Assembly: GCF_019059575.1 (NCBI RefSeq)
Contig: NW_024881695.1
Location: forward strand, 186,001-250,000
DNA: 64,000 bases
Direction of reading: 5' to 3'
Origin: Amphibalanus amphitrite
Taxonomy: Eukaryota > Arthropoda > Thecostraca > Balanomorpha > Balanidae
Shown here: piece by piece, positions 23,329-37,008 of the stretch
How positions within the stretch are numbered: position 1 is the stretch's first letter
Layout of the letters: the number at the start of each line of letters is the position of its first letter
The notes under the pieces: generated by a model
The model's input: only the letters and a program-made list of their open reading frames with translations
Told to the model about the DNA's origin: nothing
Database searches by the model: none
Position numbers and translations under genes: made by a program

Positions 23329-26300
23329 AGACGTAGCTATATTATCTATGTTGATTTGCACTTGCCAAACTGATGATGTAAAGCAAAAGATGAAACATGA
23401 AAATTTCAATTCTGAATGCAAAATGTATTTTGATGAAAAAATGTACCAATAAGAATACCAGCCAACACTTCTACAAAGGCCCTGTTTCACGGGCGCTAGC
23501 AACGCGCTGCAAAAGCTTTTCACAAAAGGAACCAAATATGAACGCCTTATGAAACGAGAGGAAACATAAATATGAACGATTTTCTTCCAATATATTTGCA
23601 TTGAACTCAGTGAAATATAGGTAATAAAAATGAGGGTGCATCGGAGAGGATATTCACGGCTTGGTCTCACCTTTATTATGCTAACTATGAACATTAATAT
23701 GGCATTTCCAGGCAAGGTGGGTCGGTCAATGCCATACCTACCTGACCAACTAATAAAAACGAATTTCACCGAACTGTGCTTCGATAATGCAAAAAAACAT
23801 TTATAAAACCAAATGAAAACAAAACCTTACGGAGTTTGTTACTCAGCCTTGGGTCTCCTAACGCAAAAAATTAATTGGACGCTGAACGAGGACTGTGACG
23901 TTTGCGCCTCTATATTCAGTAAAGCTGTGAACTTTCCCACACTTGTGTCCGTTATTATAAATTTATAGGTACGTACTATTTGTAAATAATAGTTTCAATG
24001 CTTAAAACTTCTCGTTAAACATAACTATCTCAACCCAGTTTTGTCAAACGTCACTGAAATCAAGGCCATACTGAAAAAAGCAGCGAGTGCCCACTCCAGG
24101 CTCTACCGGTATCCGAAGAGCCTGGCGGTCTTCTCAGCTCAGTGTACGTATTGGGCGAATACGCCCCGGAAACGGTAGAGCATTTTTCTACCAGGAGACT
24201 CCACTCAATGCTTGCACGTGATTGGCTGCCGCTATTCCAATCGAAGCAACGTGATTGGCTGGCGGCATCTCCACTCGAAGCAACACGATCCAGCGCCACG
24301 GAGCGCCAAAGCTGGGGAACATTAGTGTTGCCAGCGGGGGAACTCCAAACGGGAAGAGGGAAGGAGAAAGAAAAGATTTTGTAATACATTTCGGCCCAAT
24401 GTAAGGCACTCATTCTCAACTACGAGCATCCAAGAGCTCACTGAGTCAATATCGTCGCCCTCCCTTAATTCCGTCGGGAGATATTCCACGCGAAAGCTAT
24501 GGTTCCTTTCTTGTGATCGGGAGGTATCAATTGAAGTCTTTGATGATAGTTTCCTATGCTGGGGAATGGGCGTTGCAGTCTCTCCCTCGACCAATCAGAG
24601 GGCGGAACCGATCGATGATCTACCGGTTCCGAGTCTGGTGGAGCAGTGGACCTCTTATGAGCTTTAGCAAAAGGTGCTGGAGATGCCGGAGATGCGTATG
24701 CTCTACTGAAGCAAGATTCAGTCGTATCGGTAGAATGCATCCCGGAGCCAGCAAATGTAAACAAACGTTGGACAAAGCACGTGAGTCTGGCGAACATACA
24801 GCGCCAAGTGTATGTCATTAATTTTTTTACATTAATGGCATGCATGGGCAGTGTTATGCTGAATATATTTATGTTGAAAGTCTTGAAAGTGGGTAGAGAA
24901 GAAGGTACCTTGTCAGTATCGATTTCTGTTTCAGTTTTGCATCGACATTGTTAGAGGTTCCAACGTATTTGATTGGTATCACCGGAGTTGTCATAATGAT
25001 AAGGTTTGCATGGAGGATGTCAAATAAAAGGACATTACATTCTAGTCAAAATAAATGCATTGTTCATAGGTTTATTAAATATGATTTAATTTTATTGAGA
25101 GCAAGCATTTTTGAAATAATTTACACTGTTTAAGCTTAAAACAGTAGACGCCTAAAACATGGAAATTTTATATGAAGGCCCTCTGAAGCACCGTACTACT
25201 GTTGACAGAAAACAATGGGGAAAAGTCACAAAGCCTTTGGACAAGCCATCTGGGCCCAGCGCCTGAAAAAATTCGCACAACAAAAATGCTGGACGCCGGA
25301 CATGGGCAGCAGGCCCGGTCCGAGACAGCCAAGGGCTGTCCTTGACCTGTATAACAAGGTGAGTTGGAGACATATTGAGCTTAGATCGCCTACCATCAAT
25401 TGTTAACTTTCCGAAAAATCTACATTTTCTTAGTCTCTTATCTTAGTCTTCTTAGTCAGAGGTATACAGAGGTCTATGGTAATTGGTATGTATTATCATT
25501 AACATAATATATGATTGTATTTGTGTTTCAGGTCCAAAGATGCCCACGGCAGTGCGGCAGCCAGCAGCCGCTGACCTTCCGGGGGGTGGCTGCGCTGCAA
25601 AGAGGCTGTAACTGTGGACTGCACAGTGTAAGAGCAGACAATTCATGGAGAACTTCTTGATGCCTAGTTCCCATATACTTGTGGTTTTAAATGACTTCTT
25701 TTTGGTACAGGGATGCAAACATACACCATAGAGTATGAGAAAGCCCTTATGAACTCATGTTCACATGTGTTTGATTAAATTATTTTTTTTTTAAAGAGAA
25801 TCCTGCTCAATACGCATACCATAACAGTGCACCATTTTTCAGTGAGTAACTAGGTCTCATTCTTTTTCAGAGCCCCAGTCATCATGCACCATTCTTGCAT
25901 CCTCACTAGAATGTCAGCTGTGACTGGGTGGTCCTATTTGATGCTTCTAATCACTATTTCTGACTAATTTATTTGCTTGGTGTTGGACATGTCGCTGTTT
26001 TGCTGTTTTGCTGTTTTTTTGGGGGGGGTGGTGGATGGCTTGGACAATAGCACAGTATAGTATTTTGAGTACATCTGTGGTGTCCTGGGCTGAGAGTTGT
26101 ACCTATTACTTGTAAAGGTGTGCTGTGTTGTTGCACAGGTCCCCAGGCTTAGTGCTGGTGCTTGCGAGCTAACACAACAGTGCAATGGTGTGGTGGCTGG
26201 TTAACTTATGTTCACAAGTTTGTTTTATCCCATTTATTGTTAACCTCACTGCTTTTCATGACATTTTTCTTTCCTTGGTTTTGCAAATGCTTTGCTTGGG

Positions 26301-26616
26301 CTGCATACTTAGAGCATGATGGTCATGATGGTGGCTGAATTCAGTACGCTGAGCTGCATCCAACCCATGCTCTAGGACCCCCATGACAGGGCTGGGATCC
26401 AGCGGATCCGGCAATATGTTGAGTCCGGCCGTCTGGCGGAGCTGAGGCAGCGCCCCAACATCCAGCCCAATCTGCAGCTTGAGCGGCATGCTGCAGGCCA
26501 GGTAATTATAAACATAATATGTCATTGCCACCCAAACTGGCTGTTCACTTGTGTTGTTTGCTCTTAGAGTACCTCATTGTGTGGGCATTTCTTGTTCTTT
26601 GCTGCCAAAACATGAT

Positions 26617-27474
26617 TACGGAGCAAGCGAAGCGAGCGGAGTCTTTCGTAGATTAACGGAAATTTCTGGGTATGAGCGGCCGGCCGGCCGGCCGTGCGGA
26701 CGCTTTTGCGAGGCTTATATCTCAGCAACCACTTGACCGATTTACCTGCGGTAATTTTTGTAGGGTAGCTTCATTCCTTCTTCCAAGCAGACATGGGCAT
26801 GGATCCCAGACAACCAATCACGAAAATCGAGATGGTCATTAGATGCATGTGGATGATCCCTTATGTAGGTGCCACGTGCAAAAAGAAGAGGTGTCAGTTT
26901 TGTAATAGTTGCAATACCGTAGCTTCGTGCAACTTTGGCCCACTTTTTTCGTTGAGCCTCAATAATTAAGTCATCTTTTATGTACAATGTTAAGCAACAT
27001 GGTCTGGATAGAGGTCACCCCTTTTCCAGGCATGGGCCAAAATTGCCCTTGGTGGCCAAAGTTGCACGAAACTACGGTATCTCGGTAACTACTCGGCCGA
27101 TTGCGCTAAAAGTTGGCATGTAGGTAGGCACCCACTATGCAATGCATATCCATGTGCCAGAGTTGGGGTGCTGCTGCACGTGCGCACGTGCAGGGGTCGA
27201 TTCCAGATCTCGAGAACGGCTGGACCGATGGCGCTCAAATTTGGTACGTGGTTAGGGACCGGTTAGTAGGGTGCCGTGCAAAAGTCAGTTGGGACCCATT
27301 TTGCACGTGCGCACGTGCAGGGTGCCGCTTCCAGATCTCGAGAACGGCTGGGCCGATTGTGCTCAAATTTGGCACATCGCTAGAGACCGGTTAGTAGGGT
27401 GCCGTGCACAACTCAGTTGGAGGTACCCCCTCGCAATTTCGCACGTGCAAGGCTCACTCTCTCGCTCGCTCCGT
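26617..27474. mobile_element. MITE-like insertion with 127-bp periods, copy 2
   Basis: This is the exact counterpart of the element at 11176-12033 in the second tandem unit. The AGATCTCGAGAACGGCTGG cores are at 27206 and 27333. Confidence 0.6.
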
Positions 27475-28323
27475 TAGTCGCCCCAAAAGGCGTTATACTG
27501 GTTATCTAATATCGCTTGGCAATGACACAATAGAAACCTGAAGGGTGGTCGAAAGCCTTCTGGAATAGGGTTAAGCTAAGCACTTTATCCTGTATCTCAT
27601 TAATACTTAATTCTATTCTTTTCCAGGGACTACAGCCAGCGACCTCCACTTCCATGCCTTCCTGATCGAGGGTCTGGTTAGATGGAACGCGGATCGTCAC
27701 CTGGCGGCGATCGGACAGGACAGCGCCCGCGAGGTCCGGTGCTACGGACGAGTACAGGGTGCTACGACGGCCGGATACGGGCAGCCGTCAACGACCTGTC
27801 GCAGAGGGTGCTCAAGAGGGACCTAGTCACCAGAAGCGAGCCTCTTCGATACACGGGTAAAAAGTCGCATGCTACAGTCACACAAATTATACAGTACAAA
27901 AACTGCCAACTAATGCCAATGATCGAATGCAGTTAAGTCCGCTAGCCTCCATTGAATTTGAACTTATGAAAAAGTTGCCGCTGCCGCGACAACCGATCAG
28001 CTAAAATTATTTACTACCTAATACCTATATACATAAAACGAACTTACGTACCAAGACGTGTCAAGTTGTCACAAGTCGTGAAACATAATGTTTCACACAT
28101 GCTTCTGTTTACATTCAGGTGAGCTCGTCGGGGTCGCCTACCTGTACGGACAGACGGGCCGTAGGCTCGACGAGTACAGGGTGGGTGACCCCGACACGCA
28201 GCACGGCGAGGATGACGATGTTGGCGATGACCTCGACGAGGGATTCGAGGACGTCGAGGACATCTTCGTGACCGACGCGTACGATGGTCTCGAAATGCCA
28301 GTAAGTTAATTAAAGAGTACCGG

Positions 28324-30734
28324 AGGGTGTGTCGACAGAGGTGTTTTTCTCACAGATTCGCGTTAGACAAAGATATAAAGTGGCGCGAGCATGCCAAAAC
28401 ACTAGCCCTGCATTTGGTTTTGCGTAATAGTGCGATTTGACGAGGCTCGTGCGGGTCGAAGTTACAGCGAAAAAGTCGCAGTCGACGGTGCTGCCACCTA
28501 CATTGCCAATAACGGACACTATCATATCGTGATAATTGGGGTAGTTTCAAATGAGAAATGACTTCTATTTTTGTTCAAACTGCTTGAGAAGAAATGAAAC
28601 AATTCGGAAACATACATTTTTCCCAAATATCGCGTTCCATTTTTTCCTGTTGAGTTGTTAGGAAAGTGGTAAATTTCAAGGTTGACGGCTAAAAAACGAA
28701 ACAGGAGGAACAGAGCAGGAATCACGAAGACGTGTGCCGCGCCGATGCTGTAGCCTGTAGATAAGGGGTGAGCAACAGAACCAGCATACCTAACGATTTT
28801 GATTAGTGATAGATATTTTTCTCTAAATGAAAGACTATTAGTAACTCAGGCAAGCCCTCTAATATAGGTATCGACAGGGTTGCGGTAAAAGGTACAATCG
28901 ATGGCACATTACAATTATTCTGAGTTGGGAAACAACACTCTTCAGATACCTACCATCAACAACCTCACTATCTCCTATATGGGAGCTATATCATCTGATT
29001 CCAGCGCCCTGAAAACAAACAGGTTATCACCAAATATCTCTGTATTAGCGCCTACCGATATATGCTGAATGACGCTATCAATACCCGACATTTGTAAAAG
29101 GTGATTCGCCACACAGACCGCCGGCGTCTGAGGGGTTGAATCAGTGAGCCAGATTGCCAGCGACTCACCGCTGAACTACCGGGCATAACAAAACGGACGA
29201 TGCGACATGACTCAGAGATCATCACAGACGCGACGGTAAGCCGCGAACAGCTCCTCTGATGTATGCTTTTAAAAATGTTGGCCAAAATTTAAGATCGATG
29301 TAATCTAGTGCTAATATTTGGGTTTTCGGTTTTCTAATTCCCTCTATTTCGCGTATTGCTTGAAAATAGCTAGAAGGTTTCTTTTCACCGATAGCAAGTG
29401 ATTTTAGTTCAAAAGATTGGTGGTGCTGCTACTGGCAACATTATTGGCGCAATATAACCGTTCTTTAGTCACCGTGTCAATAATATTGACACAGTGAATG
29501 ACCACGACTCTCACTGAATGTGTCTTCCTGTTCCGCAGGAAGCTGAGCTGTGACTGACTGGCCATTGCGTGTCATCAGTTCGGCCAGTAGCGGCGGAATA
29601 CCTTCAATTAAGGGGGGCACTGCCGACTTTTGGTCCCATATTCTTTCTATGCAACGCCCATAGGGCTAATGTTAAAATGCCAAAATCAAAGGGGGCACGG
29701 TGCCGCGGTGCCCTCCCCGTTCCGTCGCCTATGAGTTCGGCTTGACAAGGGAACCGCGAGGTGGCAGATAGCGATATTACGTATCTGAACGAGGGTTCCG
29801 CACGAGATCAGATGGCCTTCGGTTACATTTGTCGTTGCGTCTGTGATGATCTCTGAGTCATGTCGCATCGTCCGTTTTGTTATGCCCGGTAGTTCAGCGG
29901 TGAGTCGCTGGCAATCTGGCTCACTGATTCAACCCCTCAGACGCCGGCGGTCTGTGTGGCGAATCACCTTTTACAAATGTCGGGTATTGATAGCGTCATT
30001 CAGCATATGTCGGTAGGCGCTAATACAGAGATTTTTGGTGATAACCTGTTTGTTTTCAGGGCGCTGGAATCAGATGATATAGCTCCCATATAGGAGATAG
30101 TGAGGTTGTTGATGGTAGGTATCTGAAGAGTGTTGTTTCCCAACTCAGAATAATTGTATTGTGCCATCGATTGTACCTTTTACCGCAACCCTGTTGATAC
30201 CTATATTAGAAGGCTTGCCTGAGTTACTAATAGTCTTTCATTTAGAGAAAAATATCTATCACTAATCAAAATCGTTAGGTATGCTGGTTCTGTTGCTCAC
30301 CCCTTATCTACAGGCTACAACATCGGCGCGGCACACGTCTTGGTGATTCCTGCTCTGTTCCTCCTGTTTCGTTTTTTAGCCGTCAACCTTGAAATTTACC
30401 ACTTTCCTAACAACTCAACAGGAAAAAATGGAACGCGATATTTGGGAAAAATGTATGTTTCCGAATTGTTTTATTTCTTCTCAAGCAGTTTGAACAAAAA
30501 TAGAAGTCATTTCTCATTTGAAACTACCCCAATTATCACGATATGATAGTGCCCGTTATTGGCAATGTAGGTGGCAGCACCGTCCACTGCGACTTTTTCG
30601 CTGTAACTTCGACCTGCCCGAGCCTCGTCAAATCGCATTTTTACGCAAAACCAACTGCAGGGCTAGTGTTTTGGCATGCTCGCGCCACTTTTTATCTTTG
30701 TCTAACGCGAATCTGCGACTATCGACACACCCAC
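28324..30734. mobile_element. Foldback-type element, copy 2
   Basis: This is the exact counterpart of the foldback at 12883-15293. The arms are about 28324-29235 and 29833-30734. It contains the second copy of the nested hAT-type MITE. Confidence 0.85.
29585..29733 (+). mobile_element. hAT-type MITE (CAGTAGCGGCGGAA family), copy in unit 2
   Basis: It has the same ends and the same AGTTCGGC target duplication (29577-29584 and 29734-29741) as the copy at 14144. It was carried along by the tandem duplication and is not an independent insertion. Confidence 0.9.
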
Positions 30735-33700
30735 TACCCAAAACATAACAATATGATTAAAAATTAAAGCTAAATGCAACTACTTCAATTTTGCGATATA
30801 CTGCACCCTTTGATGGATGTTATTTACCCTATTACTTTCTGCATCCCAAATGAAGCAAGCATATAACTTATTTCATAGGTGTACAGGTAACTTAGGATCG
30901 CGAAACATACTGAGCTCATGACTACATCGCTTGTGTTTCAGCTTCAGACGCCTCTCCCGGCCGCTCCCGTCGGAGTCCCCAGCCTCGCCGCCGCCGGACC
31001 TCAGGGACCCGCTACCGCCCGAGTCCCCAGCTCCGCCGACGCTGGGCCTCAGAGTCCCGCCGACGCTGGGCCTCAGAATCCCGCCGCCGGACCTCAGAGT
31101 CCCGCCGCCGCTGCAGCTCCGGGCCCGGCCGCCGCTGCAGCTCCGGGGCCCGCTGCTGCTGCAGCCGCCGCAGCTGCACCTTCAGGACCGCTACCGCTGC
31201 CGCTGCAGCCCCGCGGCCTGCTGCCGCTGCAGCCCCGCGGCCTGCTGCCGCTGCAGCTCCGGGGCCCGCTGCCGCTGCGGCTCGGGGGCCCGCTGCTGCT
31301 GCAGCCGCCACAGCTGCTGCCTCGTGGCCCGCCGCCGCTAGAGCTCACAACCTCTCACGGGTAGGTAGTCAGCCTCGTTTGATCTAAGGACGGGACTTCT
31401 CAGTCATTCAGACCGTTTTGAGTCCAATCAAATAAAACCATTAAGCTCCCCAGGATTGGAAGTGATCACCTGCGACCTCAAAAGTTTCCATAGTTACACT
31501 TCCAGTAGCGATATGCAAATCAGCGTTAATTCAGACAGCTAATTGCTCGCTTACATAGTCCCGTGTGTTCCACCTCAAACGGATGAATGGTCCATCAGTT
31601 AGCTATACACCGGGCGCAAGCACATATTAATCATGCCAATCACCCTGAGCGCTAAATTCGCCCGTTCTACTTTCAGCATGGTAACCAGCCTCCACCGGCT
31701 CCTCCTGCCGTCGACGCTGCCAGCTGGTCACCAGCTGACGCACAGCCGGACCTGGAGGGACGCAGCTCACCCGGCCCTGGTGCAGTAGTGGCCGCCGCTC
31801 AGTCGCCCGCCATCCCACTGACGCCAGACTGGGCAGCCGAGGGTCTTCCGGAGGTGCGGCTGCTTCGAGTTGCTTCGACCTTTCTGTTTCACTCGGGATC
31901 TTTTTTTCTTCTTAATTATGAAATTAGGTATCTCGGCTGACACGAGTGTAAATGCACCCCGGCCCGGTCACACCAGTCTGCTATAAAAGGATAAATCGTC
32001 TGTTCTCAGCACGGCGTTCAGCTGCTGTCGGCTCCTCCGACTACCGCCGGAGCCCCTGGCCCGGTCCCTGCCGGCGTCCCGGGCACAGCCACCGCGCCAC
32101 CCACCGTCGCTGGCTCCGCCACCACCTCAAGTTTCGGGAACCCCGACCCGGCTCGCCAGGTATGTTGTAACTTGTCTCACAATCAAATTGCTTTAACTGT
32201 AAGTGCGCAAAATGCATGTTCTGATGTGTTCATGAAGGTGACATGCTCTTGTCAGACACCCTCGTTTTCCATGTATGTTTTAAGGACGTGACCGGCCCCG
32301 ACCACCAGCCGGGGTACGCCGAGTGCCACCGCCTGGCGCAGGTGCTCGTCGGCCTAGACTGCTCGCGGGGGTATGTCGCCGACGAAGAGGCCGAGTCCAT
32401 CGTCCACCTGTGGCACCAGCTCTCCGCCGGCGACAGAGCCAAGGTGGCGGCCTCCCCGCGGTACCAGCACCGGCTGACGACCGGCCGGTTTAAACAGCCG
32501 AAGACCAGTCGGCTGTCTGGTGTCGTGCCGGGCGTGGACAGCGCACGGAGGTAAGGATCCCGCATTTTAAAATAGGACTATCATTGTAAGCGTTGTTCTC
32601 AAATGAAACACCATCGGGCAGAATAATTGGGGTTTGCACGCATATTATTGGAACTATTAAATTATGTCATATTTATTAAAAGGCAATAAAAGTGAGATAT
32701 TGTCCATGCTGGTAGGATTTTGTACGCATGTTAGTCACAACCTGGACATGCTGATGTGATGAAAAAGAAATACGAAACGCGTCCACGTCATCACATAATT
32801 TAATTATTGATTTTCACGAAACACAACTTGCATACTGCTTGCCAGAGACCTTCAATTTGGAAGGTATGTCCAACGTGTGCTCCGTAGAATTTCGTAGAAC
32901 ACATGTGAAAGTGAACTTAATGATGGATTTCTATTTGACAGAGTCTCACTCAAGCGAGGAGCGGTTCCCGCGCAACGACCCGACTTGAACCGGCTCGCTG
33001 AGACGGTCGTCCGCCTGCTCTGCGAGCGGTACCGAAACCCCAGGCGCAGCGGAGGGTCGGTCCAGTCGCGCTGGGCGCAGATCCTGGCCCACCACTCCAG
33101 CCTGCGGGACATTCTCCTCAAATGTCCCGCAATCACCCAGCGGACTGGAGTCAACCTGGCGGCTCTGAACCAGCACACGCTCACGTCCTGGTGAGTTATA
33201 TGTTCGCTCGATCCTGCAGATGCAGAGACTTGATAGAATGTCCAGTGTCCATCCTCTCATCAATAATGGTGTAAGATATGTTATAAAAATACTACCATCA
33301 TATTCGCCCGTGTGCGGCTTTACTGCTGGGGGGGGGGGGGGGGGGCGGACCCGTTCATTACCTGATTTTGCTAAATTTATCAGCGAGTGTTAAAGCCAGA
33401 ACAATACACGCATTCAGTGTTGTAACAATTACGTTTCACAATACTTCTGAGTATCAGAAAATTAAAATTGTTCGCACTGGGAAACCGGCGCGCATCTACC
33501 GCATGGTCTTCCTACTGAGGACGCCAATGCTGACGGGATACATCCAGACTCTGTCCCTAAATGCGCTGAACCGAGTTGGGATGAGGCGGTGGGATGCAAG
33601 TCGACATCCTGAGAGATCGGAGCGTCAAAAGAGGAGCTCTGGAATACAAGGACCCCAACGAACATTTCAATCAACAGTATAAAGTAAACCCCTCAATTTT

Positions 33701-35099
33701 TGTTTTTGTTTCGCCGCCAGGTTCAACGAGCACCAGAAGGAGACGGAGCGGAGAGCTCTTCTCCAGGGCGTGCAGCTGCCGCCAGCCCGTCCGATCGCCG
33801 CAGTCGCCCTGCCAGCACCGGCGCCGCGGCTGATGCAGGTGCAGGTGGTGCGGGTGGACTGCCGCCGCCCACCGCACCACTTCGTCCTGCCTGCCGACAC
33901 GGTCGGACAGGCGCAGACCCGCCGTCGCCCGGCCGAGGACACCGGCCACGACACCGCCGCCAAGAGGCCCTACACGCGCCGGCAGCCCACCAACACCTGC
34001 GGCCAGTGCAAAGGCGCTCTGACGGCGGACACGGGGCACAGACGGGGGAAGGGCGGCCCATGAAGCCGAAACAAGGTTTTCTGTCCCGTTGCCAACCCTG
34101 ATCTAACATACGATCAGTGGTTGGCAAAGTTCAAGTGAGAAGTATGTCTTGTACCTATGTATGTATGTCTTGTCTATGTTTTGTGTCCTGTATGCCTGGC
34201 AAGTCCAACGCCAGACACCGGCGGAACTGCTTCAGGGCCGCTCTCTCCGGCCGCAGCTCAGGCGCTGCGCCCCCCCCCCCCCCATGATCGCCGCTGGCGC
34301 CACCTTTCGGCGCCCCGCCGCCGTCGATGGGGAGAAAAATAAACCAGATCTGACTTCGGATGCCGTCATGGTGTTTGTGTGGCGTAGAACAACGACGATA
34401 ATAGCGAGTTAAAACCGCCTGACACTGTTTCAGGGTTTGGCGTTTTTGTTCGTGAATGTTTGCCTGTTCCTTTGATACTTAGGTTTACGATTCCCTTCCT
34501 TCGTTTGTTTGTTTGGTCGTTAAACATTAAATATACCAGTGTATAATGCAGGCGTACTTCGTCCGGGTGAGGCATCGTAGTCCCTTCGTCCTCGCACCTA
34601 AGGTTCACGCTATTCAGGCATGCCAAAAACTTGACCTGTGTGTCTTCCAGGTAGGTATCACACATTCGTGCGCGGGTGGGTGCGTTGAATGCTAGTTAGA
34701 TTATGCGACAGTGCAGCTAACAGCGACTTCGGACAGCTTCCACGGTCGCAGAACACGGCAGGCAAACTCACTTAAGGCACCGGCCATTCGCTCGAAGCCC
34801 GGGCGCCGTCGATTTTGTCGGATTCCACTGTATACCCAACGCATTTATCCTAAGCAATACAATTAATGGTGCAAAGTAGCTGCAGCACGGCATGGGTAGC
34901 TTTCATATTCTGTCAATTAACCCGCGCCGGGCCGGTGCTCCGCGACTTCCACGCCGGGCCGGGAGGGGGGGGGGGTCTGAACTCTGAACCCCCCCCCGTC
35001 TAACTCGGCTCCTGGGCCACGTAGCGAGACGCAGTAAGCGGCATTCGAAAGAACGCCAAAAATAACACTTCGGTCATTTTTAGATCAGGTCAAAGCTCG

Positions 35100-35387
35100 G
35101 GGCCCTGTTTCACCGGTGATAGCAGCACGCTGCTATCACACGTGTCAAATTGGGTTTCCATGGAAACATCAACAAACCATGACGCCGTCAATCTGTGTGA
35201 TGTCATCAAATATTGCTGCTAACATCTTTACGGCCGTGCGATCAGACAAATGTTATCAAACGCATTCAACGAGACAGCAACTCTGTTCCAAACGCAGCTC
35301 ACGGATTACACGAAACGTCAGTAGTGTGACCTCATCACATTACGTCAGCTCGCGCGAAACCATTACGTCACCGGCGAAACAGGGCCC
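35100..35387. mobile_element. GGGCCCTGTTTCAC element, member 1 in unit 2
   Basis: This is the counterpart of 19659-19946 with the same ends and interior. Confidence 0.75.
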
Positions 35388-37008
35388 AGGTCGCCAGAGG
35401 CCATCAAAGGTAACATTTTGTCCATTTCAACAATTTTGGAAACTGCCAGCGGCTAACTTGGGAACCGATAGAGCTACAGCGGCGCGGAAAAGCGCATTCG
35501 ATAGCTCTTTTAATGCTATTTTGCCATAATGTCCCCAGATTTGACCTCGGAAAAGCGCATTCGATAGCTCTTTTAACGCGATTTTGCAATAATGTCCTCA
35601 GATTTGACCTCAGGTCAACGGTTTAGCCTCCAGAGGGCAAGAACTCCAAAAATGGCGGTTTTATGAAAAACATTTTTCTGCAATAACTTTTGACTCAGGG
35701 AAAAGACGACATTTAATTTGCCAGCGCATCGTGTTCCCCTCGTCGAGACGCGTCGAAAGAATTATAATTTAACCTTGTAAGGTCATTTTGAAAATGTGAC
35801 CTCAGGTCAAAGTCATGGCCTGACCGGAAAAGGTCATGTTGCATATCAGTCGATCCGTATCGTCGAGCTTAACACATCTGAGGTGTTCTCATCGCTCTAG
35901 CTGTCTCTATCAAAAGTTATTGTCAGAGAAAACTCCTGGGGGCCTGATATGACCTGATATGACCTCTGGGTCAAAAGGAGGGGTCACAGGTGCCATTTTT
36001 CGGTTCAGCTTGTCGAGTTTACCGGTAACACGATGTTTGAGAATGTTTGGAATGACGTTCGTCCAAAAAAGGCGCCTTTCAATTATCTCCCATTAACTTA
36101 CCTGAAATGGAGAGGTCGCAAAATTGGCCTGACCTTAGGTCACCAATATCAAAATTCCGAGATATGCATTTTGTATACACTGTTACTATTATCAATCGCT
36201 GAAAGTTTCAAGGTGATCGTTTGGTCGTTACAGATATGACGAGGATTCTAACTTTTCTGAGGTGCTTGAGTTACCTGGGTCTGAAATTTTCACATGTGCG
36301 GAAAAGATGCATGAACAGGTGTACCAAAAATGGCGGCGCAGCGCCGCCGTTTTCAATATATCTGCGAAAAACCGCAAGAGGGTAACACCCAACCCCCGGC
36401 CCGGCGCGGATTAATTTAAGGTTATTTTTGTATGACTGAAGCTGATGTCCACATGGTTTTCAAAGGGTAAATATCGCTGCTTTGAAGCTTTCCATGTTTC
36501 TTTCATGAAGCTTTCCAGGCAGTCATTTTTGAAAATGACTGCTACCAGTCAATGGAGGAAAAAAAGAACAACTTATATCAATTATGGAGATATAGAAATA
36601 GCAAATGAACGCCAAAGAGGAAGATCACAAGAATCGATAGAATATCAGACGAAGATAATACGGAAGGGGTGGCGTTGCAAAGCCAACACCCCGAGAAAAA
36701 TCTGATCTGATCTGATGTTTTTCAATATCCTGAATCCAAGAATGATACTCATTAGTGCAAGGAGTATCATGATAATCCATTGAGGGGAGGTCACCCAACC
36801 CTAACTCATCAGACCCAACCCATCCTGGGCTTATGCAAAGGTAGGTGAGGTGTTAGGTTTTGGGTGGGTGTAGGGTTGGGTTGTCAGGCTTGGTCAGGGT
36901 AAGTTTGGTTAAGTTAGGTTAGGTTGGATTAGGCTGAGCTTACTCAGATTTGCTAGGCAAGGTCAGGTAACTTCACTTCAATGAATTATAATGATACCTA
37001 TTTGCTGC

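Larger units (their letters stand above)
8867..24307. repeat. 15.44-kb tandem unit, copy 1
   Basis: From the sequence AAAGCTGGGGAACATTAGTG onward, 15,441 bp recur immediately downstream in the same orientation. Every open frame and landmark I compared is shifted by exactly 15,441 bases until about 22360. Beyond that, single-base homopolymer differences change the offset to 15,442. The unit contains a transposon-associated multi-exon gene, a foldback element and several MITEs. Its left flank (TGCTC) and right flank (CGGAGCGCCA repeats) are unrelated, with one or two bases of microhomology at the join. Confidence 0.95.
18623..24307. other. 3' part of the 15.44-kb unit: repeats, no further gene recognised
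   Basis: After the gene, the unit holds GC-rich sequence with C, G and poly-purine tracts (to about 19560), two GGGCCCTGTTTCAC-ended elements, a block rich in TGACCT/AGGTCA motifs, short TTAGG-like runs near 21470-21490, a 513-bp hAT-type MITE and AT-rich sequence. A short frame near 24065-24150 reads IKAILKKAASAHSRLYRYPK and could be a coding remnant. It is not bounded by convincing splice sites. Confidence 0.5.
25215..34063 (+). pseudogene. Transposon-associated multi-exon gene, copy 2
   Basis: This is identical to copy 1 with every exon shifted by 15,441. Exons are 25215-25358, 25532-25627, 26403-26501, 27627-27856, 28119-28300, 30942-31360, 31677-31853, 32022-32159, 32285-32550, 32942-33190 and 33721-34063. 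The exon-4 frameshifting insertion (27747-27765) and the ambiguous frame of the Ala/Pro-rich exon are the same, so neither copy has repaired the lesion and the duplication is younger than the damage. The exon between 26501 and 27627 needed to restore phase is also missing here. Confidence 0.7.

Noticed and set aside
23281-23769. Long minus-strand frame (162 codons) that also appears in unit 2
   Set aside because: It overlaps the end of a MITE, is AT-rich, and has no domain or splice context. It is repeated only because the whole unit is.
8867-24307. The 15.44-kb unit as one giant transposon
   Set aside because: Its two ends show no terminal inverted repeat, long terminal repeat or target duplication. 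A tandem segmental duplication or assembly artefact explains it better.
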